NCBI GenBank assembly: GCA_004297555.1
Contig: SCSV01000071.1
Coordinates: 1-9,527, forward strand
Source: Salinibacterium sp.
Lineage (GTDB): Bacteria > Actinomycetota > Actinomycetes > Actinomycetales > Microbacteriaceae
Length of the DNA stretch: 9,527 bases
Direction of reading: 5' to 3'
Shown: positions 1-6,278 of the stretch, piece by piece
How positions within the stretch are numbered: position 1 is the stretch's first letter
How the letters are laid out: each line of letters starts with the position of its first letter
Notes under the pieces: model-generated
Database searches by the model: none
Told to the model about the DNA's origin: nothing
Seen by the model: the letters and a program-made list of their open reading frames with translations, nothing else
Position numbers and translations under genes: made by a program

Positions 1-433
1 TCTGCGCGATCTCGGCGAACTCCTCGCGCCGCTCGAACGACAGCAGTCGGCCGCTCGGCCCGATCGCCCGCAGCAGCCAGAGTGACAGTGCGCCCGAGCC
101 GACCCCGGCCTCAACCACGCGGGCGCCCGGGAAGATATCGGCCTGTGCCACGATCTGGGCGGCGTCCTTCGGATAGATGATCGCGGCACCTCGCGGCATC
201 GACATGACGAAGTCCGTGAGCAGTGGGCGTAAGGCCAGGTATTCGACACCGTTCGAGCTCGTGACGACCGAGGCATCCGGTTGTCCGATGAGCAGGTCGT
301 GGCCGAGGATTCCGCGATGCGTGTGGAAAGAGCCGCCCACCTCGAGCGTGATCGTGTTCAGCCGGCCCTTCGGGCCGGTGAGTTGCACGCGCTCGCCCGG
401 GCGAAGCGGTCCGCTGTACTTCGCCGCGGTCAT
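1..433 (-). CDS. trmI: tRNA (adenine-58-N1)-methyltransferase TrmI, N-terminal part (runs off left edge)
   Basis: TrmI uses S-adenosylmethionine to methylate N1 of A58 in the T-loop of tRNAs, normally as a homotetramer in the cytoplasm. About 144 codons are present; the C-terminal half lies outside the window. Visible are the N-terminal beta domain (residues 1-75), including the GSFHTHRGILGHDLLIG stretch (34-50) typical of the family, the family motif around MPRGAAIIYPKD (79-90), the SAM-binding loop VVEAGVGSGALS (107-118), and the acidic end of the next strand in SFERREEF (132-139). The ATG start overlaps the TGA of the upstream HAD gene as ATGA. There is no clear Shine-Dalgarno before it, so translational coupling to the HAD gene is likely. 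The same family is Rv2118c in Mycobacterium tuberculosis. The identification is firm from the translated sequence. Confidence 0.95.
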   Translation of the reverse strand, partial: MTAAKYSGPLRPGERVQLTGPKGRLNTITLEVGGSFHTHRGILGHDLLIGQPDASVVTSSNGVEYLALRPLLTDFVMSMPRGAAIIYPKDAAQIVAQADIFPGARVVEAGVGSGALSLWLLRAIGPSGRLLSFERREEFAEIAQ

Positions 434-1101
434 CCGGTGTGCACCGTGGAGAAGACTGCGCTCACGTCGGCGAGACTGCGACCGTCGAGGGTGGGCCATT
501 CAGTGAACTCGGTCGACTCCGAAATCTCGCCCATGAACGGTACCCCGATCACGACCATGCCGGCCGCGCTCGCCGAGGCGATGCCCGGTTCGGAGTCTTC
601 GATCGCGACGCAGGCAGCGGGAGCAACTCCGAGCAACTCGGCGGCACGCAAATAGGGTTCGGGGTGCGGCTTGGAGTGCGTCACGTCATCGCCGGAGATC
701 ACGAAATCGAAGCCCTCGAAACCGACTCGGCTGGCAACGTAATTGGCCATGCGCCCAATGGACATGGTGACCAGAGCGGTCGGGATGCCCGCGCTCCTGA
801 TCTCGGCCAAAAGGTCGAGCGCGCCGGGCCGCCACGGCACCCCGATCTCGACGAACTGCTCCATCACCCGGTCGGTGAGATCGTCGATGATCTGCGCCTC
901 GCCGAGCTGCACTCCGCGACCCTGCAGAACGCGGGCGGAGTGCCAAAGGCCCGCACCGACCAGGGTGAGCCCGTCTTCGCGCGACCACTCGCCGCCCCAG
1001 CTCGTGACGAGCGCGGACTCGCCGGAAAGCCAGTAGGGCTCGGTGTCCACGAGCGTGCCGTCGAGGTCCCAGAGGACTGCGGCAGGCGGGGTGTGGGTCA
1101 C
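430..1101 (-). CDS. HAD-superfamily hydrolase, subfamily IA (beta-phosphoglucomutase-like phosphatase)
   Basis: A 223-residue cytoplasmic phosphatase of the haloacid dehalogenase superfamily; the physiological substrate cannot be read from sequence. All four HAD motifs are present: motif I DLDGT at 12-16 (nucleophile Asp12, acid/base Asp14), motif II Thr112 in ALVTMS, motif III Lys144 in SKPHP, and motif IV IEDSEPG around 167-173. A helical cap lies between motifs I and II (about 20-90), as in beta-phosphoglucomutase and phosphoglycolate phosphatase relatives. The GTG start at 1101 puts 11 residues before the nucleophile, normal for the family; an in-frame TTG at 1110 is an alternative. The reading frame stays open far upstream, but that part lies opposite the PAC2 gene and is not believed. 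The gene ends in an ATGA overlap with trmI, so the two are probably cotranscribed. Confidence 0.93.
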   Translation of the reverse strand: MTHTPPAAVLWDLDGTLVDTEPYWLSGESALVTSWGGEWSREDGLTLVGAGLWHSARVLQGRGVQLGEAQIIDDLTDRVMEQFVEIGVPWRPGALDLLAEIRSAGIPTALVTMSIGRMANYVASRVGFEGFDFVISGDDVTHSKPHPEPYLRAAELLGVAPAACVAIEDSEPGIASASAAGMVVIGVPFMGEISESTEFTEWPTLDGRSLADVSAVFSTVHTG

Positions 1102-1170
1102 AACGCACAATCGTAGTTCTATCCTTGATAGGAGAACCCCGTACTGAACACGGGTGACTGAAGGAGCCCA
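1102..1170. promoter_or_regulatory. Divergent control region between the HAD/trmI pair and the PAC2 gene
   Basis: These 69 bp must carry promoters for both directions. Two offset inverted repeats are visible: GTTCT (1116-1120) with AGAAC (1133-1137), and, nested within, CTATC (1119-1123) with GATAG (1127-1131) around a CTT centre. On the minus strand, TACGAT ends 8 nt before the GTG of the HAD gene, which would fit a near-leaderless -10 box, but I see no good -35. The PAC2 side has a clear Shine-Dalgarno AAGGAG at 1161-1166. A role as operator is inference from position and symmetry only. Confidence 0.35.
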
Positions 1171-2046
1171 GTGACCACGAACCAGTTCGCGAGCGGCAGG
1201 TTGCTCGTCGTGGCATTCGAGGGGTGGAACGATGCGGGCGAGGCCGCGAGCGGAGCAGTTCGCACCCTCAAGGATCTGCTCGACCTGTACCCGATCGCCG
1301 AGGTCGACCCGGAGGACTACTTCGACTACCAGTTCAACCGCCCCTCGGTGTCGACCGGCGATGACGGCAACCGGCGCCTGATCTGGCCCGGGGTCACGGT
1401 GTACGGGCCCACGATGCCGAACGCGGATCGCAGCTCCAACATCTACTTGCTGCTCGGCACGGAACCGTCGCGCGGCTGGAAGACCTTCACGCGCGAGATC
1501 CTCGATGTCGTCGAGTCCAACGGCATCACCTCGATCATGTTCCTCGGGGCCATGCTCGCCGACGTTCCGCATTCGCGGCCAATCTCCGTGTTCACGAGTA
1601 GTGAGAACGCCGCAGTGCGTAAGCAACTCGGCATCGAGCGCAGCGGCTACGAAGGTCCAGTGGGCATCCTCTCGGTTCTCGGCGATGCGGCAGAGAAGGC
1701 GGGGATTGCGACGATGTCGATTTGGGCATCCGTGCCGCACTATGTGCACAACGCGCCCTCGCCGAAAGCAACGCTTGCGCTCATCGACAAGGTCGAAGAG
1801 ATCATCGAGGTGGCGATCCCGCGCGGTGAGCTCATCGACGAGGCTGCGGCGTGGGAGAGCGGCATCGACGCCCTCGCTGGCGACGACGATGACATGGCCT
1901 CGTACATCGAGCAGCTTGAGCAAGCGCGCGACACCGTGGACTCCCCCGAGGCGAGTGGCGAGGCCATCGCGAAAGAGTTCGAGCGCTACCTGCGCCGTGG
2001 CGGAGACAGGCCGGGCGAGACTGAGCCGGGCGCGGCCGGTCTCTAG
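1171..2046 (+). CDS. PAC2-family protein (proteasome assembly chaperone-like fold)
   Basis: A 291-residue soluble protein of the PAC2 (DUF75) family, related in fold to eukaryotic and archaeal proteasome assembly chaperones; the role of actinobacterial members (such as Rv2125) is not established. Supporting stretches are LLVVAFEGWNDAGEAAS (11-27), the family signature after the first strand; the LLLGTEPSRGWKTFT segment (about 93-107); MFLGAMLADVPHSRP (about 123-137), the second conserved core; and a WASVPHYV motif (about 184-191). The C-terminus from about 220 is acidic, probably helical, and ends in a Gly/Glu-rich tail. The GTG start is set by AAGGAG four bases upstream. The gene stands alone on the plus strand, converging with uppP 12 bp after its stop. 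The family assignment is secure; a proteasome link is inference. Confidence 0.92.
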   Translation: MTTNQFASGRLLVVAFEGWNDAGEAASGAVRTLKDLLDLYPIAEVDPEDYFDYQFNRPSVSTGDDGNRRLIWPGVTVYGPTMPNADRSSNIYLLLGTEPSRGWKTFTREILDVVESNGITSIMFLGAMLADVPHSRPISVFTSSENAAVRKQLGIERSGYEGPVGILSVLGDAAEKAGIATMSIWASVPHYVHNAPSPKATLALIDKVEEIIEVAIPRGELIDEAAAWESGIDALAGDDDDMASYIEQLEQARDTVDSPEASGEAIAKEFERYLRRGGDRPGETEPGAAGL

Positions 2047-2058
2047 CCTCTGCGTCAG

Positions 2059-2913
2059 TTAGGCCTGCAGGATGCCCATCGAGAGCAGCACGATGAGCGC
2101 GCCGCCCAGCAGGATGCGGTAGATCACGAACGGTAGAAATGACCGTTTCGAGATGTAGCTCATCAAGAAGGCGATGACGGCGAAGCCCACGACGCCGGCA
2201 ATGAGTGTCGCGACGGCGATCTCGGTCGGGTCGAATAGTTCGGGAACACACCCGTTCGCCGCCGAGACACACGGCTCCTTGATCGACTTGTAGACCTGGA
2301 AGAGGCCGCTGCCGAACACCGCCGGGATCGCGAGAAGGAACGAGTATCGCGCGGCCGCCCTACGGTCGTAGCCGAGGAACAGCCCGGCGGTGATCGTGCC
2401 GCCGGAGCGGGACACACCCGGGATGAGCGCGAGTGCTTGCGCGAAGCCGAAGACGACGGCGTGCGGCCAAGTGAGTTGTTTGAGTCGAAGCTCTTTGCGG
2501 CCGACGAAATCGGCGATGCCGAGCAGGATGCCGAACACAATGAGCGTGATCGCGACGATCCAGAGGGACCTTAGCGTGGTCTCGATCGCCGTCTGGAAGA
2601 TAAGCCCGAGGAGCACGATCGGAATGCTGCCGAGGATAATGAACCAGCCGAGTCGCACGTCGGGGTCGCTTTGCGGTACCCGGCGGAAGAGAGCGCGGAA
2701 CCACTTACCGATGATGCGCGTGATGTCGTACCAGAAGTAGATGATTACCGCGGTCTCGGTGCCGAGCTGTGTGATCGCCGTGAAGGCTGCTCCCGGGTCG
2801 GCGCCCGTGCCGAGAAACTCGCCAGCAATGCGCAGGTGCGCGCTCGACGAGATCGGCAAGAACTCGGTGAGCCCTTGGACCAGGCCGAGGATAATGGCCT
2901 CGAAGAATCCCAC
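2059..2913 (-). CDS. uppP: Undecaprenyl-diphosphatase UppP (BacA family)
   Basis: An integral membrane enzyme that dephosphorylates undecaprenyl diphosphate to undecaprenyl phosphate, recycling the lipid carrier for peptidoglycan and other envelope polymers; overproduction of the family gives bacitracin resistance. The 284 residues match the usual length. The two signature motifs are present: QGLTEFLPISSSAH (13-26, with the Q/E-x3-E pair Q13 and E17) and PGVSRSGGT (165-173, with the essential Arg169). Hydrophobic segments cover nearly the whole length, as expected for this fold. A hydrophilic loop at about 208-230 holds two cysteines (215 and 222). The start is GTG with GGGAGAG about 7 bases upstream, which directly abuts the TAG stop of the M20 peptidase gene. 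The 12-bp gap indicates a shared transcript with that gene. Confidence 0.97.
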   Translation of the reverse strand: MGFFEAIILGLVQGLTEFLPISSSAHLRIAGEFLGTGADPGAAFTAITQLGTETAVIIYFWYDITRIIGKWFRALFRRVPQSDPDVRLGWFIILGSIPIVLLGLIFQTAIETTLRSLWIVAITLIVFGILLGIADFVGRKELRLKQLTWPHAVVFGFAQALALIPGVSRSGGTITAGLFLGYDRRAAARYSFLLAIPAVFGSGLFQVYKSIKEPCVSAANGCVPELFDPTEIAVATLIAGVVGFAVIAFLMSYISKRSFLPFVIYRILLGGALIVLLSMGILQA

Positions 2914-2925
2914 GGCCGTCTCTCC

Positions 2926-4230
2926 CTAGTAGTTGAGGAGCAGGTCGGTCAGAACCCGCCTGCCAAAGACTAATGCGTCCAGGGGAACCCTTTCGTCCAC
3001 GCCGTGGAACATGGCGGGAAAATCCAGGTTGGCGGGCAACTGCAGCGGCGCGAAACCGTACCCGGTGATGCCTAAACGGGCGAGCGACTTATTGTCGGTG
3101 CCGCCGGAGAGCAAGTACGGGAGCACCGGGGCATCCGCATCATGAGCGCGCAGCGCGGCCGTCATCGCTTCGACAAGCCGGCCTTCGAACGGGTTCTCCA
3201 GGCCGATGTCGCGGTGCATCACGACGAGCTCGATGTCATCACCGATCAATTCGCGCACTTCGGCGAGCACGGCGTCTTCTTCGCCCGGGAGCGGCCGGAT
3301 GTCGATGAGCGCCTCCGCGGTGTCGGGGATCACGTTGTGCTTGTACCCCGCGTTGAGCAGCGTCGGGTTGCTCGTCGTGCGCAAGGTCGCCTGGATGAAC
3401 CCCGCCGCGGTGCCCGTGGAGAGAACGAGCTCGTCGGGACCGACCAGCTCGGGATCGACACCCATCAGCCGAGCGAGCTCGTCCAGCAACTCGGTGGTGG
3501 TGTCGGTCAAGCGAATGGGCCATTCCCGGCGACCGAGGGCGGCAACCGCCTCGGCGAGTTTGGTGACCGCATTGTTCGGGATGAGGCGCGAGCCGTGGCC
3601 TGCCGTGCCGCGCGCGATGAGTTTGACCCAGAGAAGTGCCTTCTCGCCCGTCTGCAACAGGTAGCTGCGGTGACTGTTGATGAACACCGAGTACCCGCCC
3701 ACTTCGCTGATCGCCTCAGTCGCGCCCTCGAACAGCTCAGGGCGGTTCTCGACCACGAAGTGGGAGCCGAAGCGGCTGCCGTCTTCTTCGTCGGCGAAGA
3801 ACGCAATCACGAGGTCGCGGTGCGGTTGCCGGCCGGTGCCGAGGATGTCTTGCAGCGCGGTGATGATCATCGCGTCCATGTTCTTCATATCCACGGCACC
3901 GCGGCCCCACAGCATTCCGTCGCGGATGATGCCGGCAAATGGGTCCACCGTCCAGTTCGCCGGGTCGGCGGGCACGACATCGGTGTGGCCATGAACGACG
4001 AGAGCGGGGAGGGACCGATCACGGCCCTCGACGCGGGCGATGACGCTCGTGCGCCTCGGCGCAGCATCCACGAATTCAGGTGTGAGGCCGAGCGCCGAGA
4101 GGTGCTCCCCCAGGTATTCGGCGGCCTCGGTCTCGCCGTTCGAGCGCCCCGCACCGTAGTTGCTGGTGTCGAATCGAATGAGTTGCTGCGCGATTCGGGC
4201 AGTCTCTTCGAGGTCGTCGGGCGAGGTCAC
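2926..4230 (-). CDS. M20/M25/M40-family metallopeptidase (dipeptidase / acylase-like)
   Basis: A 434-residue cytoplasmic zinc-dependent hydrolase of the ArgE/DapE/carboxypeptidase G2 clan. The di-metal site can be traced: His82 and catalytic Asp84 in HGHTD (80-84), bridging Asp114 in GAVDMK, general base Glu148 and ligand Glu149 in ADEED (146-150), Glu176 in SEVGG, and His409 in FHGVDERV. The lid/dimerisation domain spans about 190-310 and includes GTAGHGS (208-214) and HNVIP (298-302). There is no signal peptide. Exact substrate (dipeptide, N-acyl amino acid or other) is unknown; annotation pipelines often call close relatives dipeptidases. The start is GTG, with a possible -10 box only six bases before it, and the gene leads a two-gene unit with uppP. 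Mycobacteria carry an M20 gene (Rv2141c) in the same general neighbourhood. Confidence 0.94.
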   Translation of the reverse strand: MTSPDDLEETARIAQQLIRFDTSNYGAGRSNGETEAAEYLGEHLSALGLTPEFVDAAPRRTSVIARVEGRDRSLPALVVHGHTDVVPADPANWTVDPFAGIIRDGMLWGRGAVDMKNMDAMIITALQDILGTGRQPHRDLVIAFFADEEDGSRFGSHFVVENRPELFEGATEAISEVGGYSVFINSHRSYLLQTGEKALLWVKLIARGTAGHGSRLIPNNAVTKLAEAVAALGRREWPIRLTDTTTELLDELARLMGVDPELVGPDELVLSTGTAAGFIQATLRTTSNPTLLNAGYKHNVIPDTAEALIDIRPLPGEEDAVLAEVRELIGDDIELVVMHRDIGLENPFEGRLVEAMTAALRAHDADAPVLPYLLSGGTDNKSLARLGITGYGFAPLQLPANLDFPAMFHGVDERVPLDALVFGRRVLTDLLLNY

Positions 4231-4242
4231 GATCCAACCCTA
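4231..4242 (-). promoter_or_regulatory. Candidate -10 box for a leaderless M20 peptidase-uppP transcript
   Basis: On the minus strand TAGGGT (4242-4237) fits the actinobacterial TANNNT -10 pattern and lies six bases before the GTG, so transcription would begin at the start codon itself. The same bases include a weak purine run that could serve as a poor Shine-Dalgarno. No convincing -35 box is seen 16-18 bp upstream. Inferred from spacing alone. Confidence 0.35.
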
Positions 4243-4282
4243 GGCGAGGGCAGCGAGCGCACCGCGGCCTTCCGCTTCGCCG

Positions 4283-4291
4283 TGCTATTCT
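4283..4291 (+). promoter_or_regulatory. Extended -10 promoter element for tRNA-Leu
   Basis: TGCTATTCT at 4283-4291 combines a TGN extension with a TATTCT -10 hexamer. It lies 35 bp before the mature tRNA, giving an expected 5' leader of roughly 28-30 nt, normal for removal by RNase P. The -35 region (about 4262-4270) is GC-rich and not a good match, which the TGN extension could compensate for. Confidence 0.5.
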
Positions 4292-4326
4292 CGTACCTCG
4301 GCGGTTCCCACAAGAGCGGCCACTGC

Positions 4327-4411
4327 GCGCGGATGGCGGAAATGGCAGACGCGCTAGCTTGAGGTGCTAGTGCCCGTATAGGGCGTGGGGGTTCAAGTCC
4401 CCCTTCGCGCA
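4327..4411 (+). tRNA. tRNA-Leu (anticodon GAG)
   Basis: An 85-nt class II tRNA. The acceptor strands 4327-4333 and 4404-4410 pair over seven positions with one G-U, leaving discriminator A at 4411. The anticodon stem CTAGC/GCTAG encloses loop TTGAGGT, placing GAG at 4361-4363, which reads CUC and CUU leucine codons. A long variable arm with stem GCCC (4372-4375) / GGGC (4381-4384) is diagnostic of Leu/Ser/Tyr tRNAs. The T arm is GGGGG-TTCAAGT-CCCCC (4387-4403). CCA is not encoded, so it must be added after transcription. The gene stands alone with its own promoter and terminator. Confidence 0.97.
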
Positions 4412-4422
4412 CAACCTACGAG

Positions 4423-4466
4423 AACGGCCCCTGAACTGCGATTTCGGTCGCGGATCGGGGGCCGTT
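4423..4466 (+). terminator. Hairpin terminator after tRNA-Leu
   Basis: A perfect 9-bp inverted repeat, AACGGCCCC (4423-4431) and GGGGCCGTT (4458-4466), encloses 26 nt that can form a smaller stem of GCGA (4438-4441) with TCGC (4448-4451). It begins 12 nt after the tRNA. The following T tract is short (the arm's own TT plus one T), as often seen in high-GC actinobacteria. It sits between the convergent tRNA and nuclease-family genes, so it may act in both directions. Confidence 0.75.
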
Positions 4467-4473
4467 TCGTCGC

Positions 4474-4496
4474 GCTCACATCTGCATGCTCACATC
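4474..4496. repeat. 9-bp direct repeat at the end of the EEP gene
   Basis: GCTCACATC occurs at 4474-4482 and again at 4488-4496 with a 14-bp period. The second copy contains the stop codon of the EEP gene read on the minus strand. It may be a small replication-slippage duplication; no function is implied. Confidence 0.5.
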
Positions 4497-5200
4497 GCGG
4501 TGTCTTCGGTTGCACCATTCGGCTCCAAAGAGCCATACGAGGCCTTTACCAGAATCGGAATGTGGTCGGATGCCCCTCGGTCGAGCGTCTCGACGCTGTC
4601 GATCGTGAAGCCCTGCGAGGTGACGAAGTCGAAGTGCCCGCGAAAGAACTTGTAGGCGGTGTACGTGCGGCGGTCGCTCAGCGAGAGGTCATAACCGCGC
4701 GCAGCGACGTGTTCGCCGAGGTTCTCCTTGAAGAGCGGGTAGTTGTAGTCCCCCACCATGAGAATCGGCACACCCGAGCCGAGCGTGTGCAATTGCTCGT
4801 GGGCGGCCTTGATCTGGTTGCGCCGCAGCGAGTTGAGGGCGGTGAGCGGTGCGGCGTGGAACGAGGCGAGCACCAGTTCGTGGTCGGCTTCGCGGTCGAC
4901 GAGGCGCGAGCCCAGAACGCGTTCGTGCGCGGGAGCCAGGATGCGATCGTGCAGCGACTTCTTGAGCTCGAACGCCTTGCTCGCGATGTGCTCGTAGCGG
5001 TCTCGACGGTAGTAGACGGCCAGGCCGAGGCGGTTGCGCTTGGTCGAGTCAGCCAGGTGCAGATCGCCGATCTCGCTCGGCAGATCCAGAGTGTCTACCT
5101 CTTGCAGGCAGAGCGCATCAAGATCGGCGGTCGTCGCGAGTTTCACGAGTTCGCCGACAGCTCGGTTCTTGCGCAGGTTGTAACTGATGACCCGGATCAC
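4490..5200 (-). CDS. Endonuclease/exonuclease/phosphatase (EEP) superfamily protein
   Basis: A 236-residue single-domain metal-dependent phosphoesterase of the DNase I / exonuclease III / inositol phosphatase superfamily. The active-site set is complete: Asn8 (SYNLRKN), Glu34 (LQEVD, metal ligand), His115 (ASFHAAP), Asp151 and Asn153 (VGDYNYP), Asp191 (HFDFV), and the terminal Asp212-His213 pair (ASDHIPI). There is no signal peptide or membrane segment, so it probably acts in the cytoplasm. Substrate cannot be told: DNA repair, RNA processing and small-molecule phosphodiesters all occur in the family. The GTG start is supported by AAAGGGGGAG just upstream. A -10-like TAAACT lies on the minus strand at 5230-5225, so the gene may have its own promoter, although it follows the J-domain gene in the same direction with a 72-bp gap. 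Confidence 0.88.
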   Translation of the reverse strand: MIRVISYNLRKNRAVGELVKLATTADLDALCLQEVDTLDLPSEIGDLHLADSTKRNRLGLAVYYRRDRYEHIASKAFELKKSLHDRILAPAHERVLGSRLVDREADHELVLASFHAAPLTALNSLRRNQIKAAHEQLHTLGSGVPILMVGDYNYPLFKENLGEHVAARGYDLSLSDRRTYTAYKFFRGHFDFVTSQGFTIDSVETLDRGASDHIPILVKASYGSLEPNGATEDTAM

Positions 5201-5272
5201 CGCTCCCCCTTTCGCTGCCCCTCAAGTTTAAGCGCGCCCGTGCCGACCGGCGCCGAAACCTTTGGGGCGGGC

Positions 5273-6178
5273 CTAGACAAAGCGCACGGCGGCTTGAATC
5301 CGGGTGCGCACGTCGAAGAGTTCGTTGCCCCCGATCGGCTTGGACCCAGGGAGACCGGCGCGCAGCAACGCCGGCAGATGGGCCTGCGTCACTGCGACAG
5401 TGGGCGCGCCGCGCACCGCGCCAAGCAAGATAAGCGGTTCGGTGAGCGCAGCATCCGGGAGCACCATGACAAGCGCGCTGAACCGCACCCCGAGTGCGCG
5501 CGAGAGTGACTTGGTGCGATTCGCGAAGACATGCATCGGCCGGGCTGTGCCGACCGCTTCACTGACGAGCTCCCCCTTGCGGGCAGCGACCGGGCCGCCG
5601 AAGTCCTCCGACATGAGCGCGAACAGTCCGTTCGGGCCGAGCACGATGTGGTCGAGCTTCTCGCCCGCGACCGGGGTCGCGACGTCGTGCCACGCGGTGA
5701 AGGCGATGCCGAGCGCGGCGATCGTGCGCGCTGTCGATTCCTCGGCGAGGGCATCCGCAAGAATGTGCCGGATCTCGCGCGGAGCATCCCGAACCAGCGC
5801 CGGGTCATAGGGGTCGGCGATCGTCGCACCGCGGCCCACCCATTCCCGCAGTTGGGCGAGGTACTGCTCGCGCCGCCAGCCGCCGGGATGCCCGTAGGAC
5901 CGCGCCTTGGGCTTCGAACCGCGCTCGGCAGTCGCTCGCGGCGGCGCGAAGTCGGCTGTCGTGTGGCCGCGGCCCCGGTCGAACTGGGCGCGCTTCTCGG
6001 GCGTTCCGATGCGCTCCCAGGCAAGTTGCACGGCCGTGAAGCGCTGCGGGTCTCCGCCGGTGTCGGGATGGGTCTCACGCAGGGCCTTGCGGAAGGCCTT
6101 GCGAAGCGCGATATCGGAGACGGATGCCGCCACCCCGAGCACCTCATAAGGGCTCGCCGCCATCGGGCTCTCGGCCAT
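5273..6178 (-). CDS. J-domain protein with NERD-like C-terminal region
   Basis: A 301-residue cytoplasmic protein. Residues 10-68 form a J domain with the HPD tripeptide at 37-39 and a closing AQFDRGR segment, so it should stimulate the ATPase of a DnaK/Hsp70 partner. There is no Gly/Phe region or zinc-finger domain, so it is not canonical DnaJ. A basic, Gly-rich linker (69-100) precedes a helical part (103-165) and a NERD-like (nuclease-related) segment around LDHIVLGPNGLFAL (175-188) and GG (194-195). Where NERD proteins usually have an acidic residue, any residue and Lys, this one has Met-Ser-Glu (189-191), so nuclease activity looks lost. The NERD reading rests on one motif and is less certain than the J domain. 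Start is ATG at 6178; Met6 is an alternative. The EEP gene follows in the same direction. Confidence 0.85.
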   Translation of the reverse strand: MAESPMAASPYEVLGVAASVSDIALRKAFRKALRETHPDTGGDPQRFTAVQLAWERIGTPEKRAQFDRGRGHTTADFAPPRATAERGSKPKARSYGHPGGWRREQYLAQLREWVGRGATIADPYDPALVRDAPREIRHILADALAEESTARTIAALGIAFTAWHDVATPVAGEKLDHIVLGPNGLFALMSEDFGGPVAARKGELVSEAVGTARPMHVFANRTKSLSRALGVRFSALVMVLPDAALTEPLILLGAVRGAPTVAVTQAHLPALLRAGLPGSKPIGGNELFDVRTRIQAAVRFV

Positions 6179-6278
6179 TCTCGCTCTCTTCGATCACGGG
6201 TCTCGGCTTGTGACGATACCGCAGCCGCCCAAACATTCCCCGAACATGACTTCGGCGAAGAACCGGAACGATGGAGGC
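6179..6278. promoter_or_regulatory. Divergent spacer between the J-domain gene and the lipoprotein gene
   Basis: This 100-bp gap must hold promoters for both genes. On the minus strand a -10-like TATCGT lies at 6218-6213, about 35 bases before the J-domain start; its -35 is poor. For the plus-strand lipoprotein I find no clear promoter. GGAGG at 6273-6277 is the only Shine-Dalgarno-like sequence and is one base from the proposed ATG, which is unusually close. Confidence 0.3.

Noticed and set aside
1102..1923. Upstream extension of the HAD reading frame to 497 residues
   Set aside because: The extra 274 codons lie opposite the well-supported PAC2 gene, are Arg/His-rich like other antisense shadows, and put the DxDGT motif far from the N-terminus, which the family does not do.
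3142..4362. Plus-strand open frame of 406 codons
   Set aside because: It is antisense to the M20 peptidase, whose metal-site residues are all intact, and it runs into the tRNA gene.
4385..5509. Plus-strand open frame of 374 codons
   Set aside because: It starts inside the tRNA, crosses the terminator, and is antisense to the EEP gene; it is an effect of high GC content.
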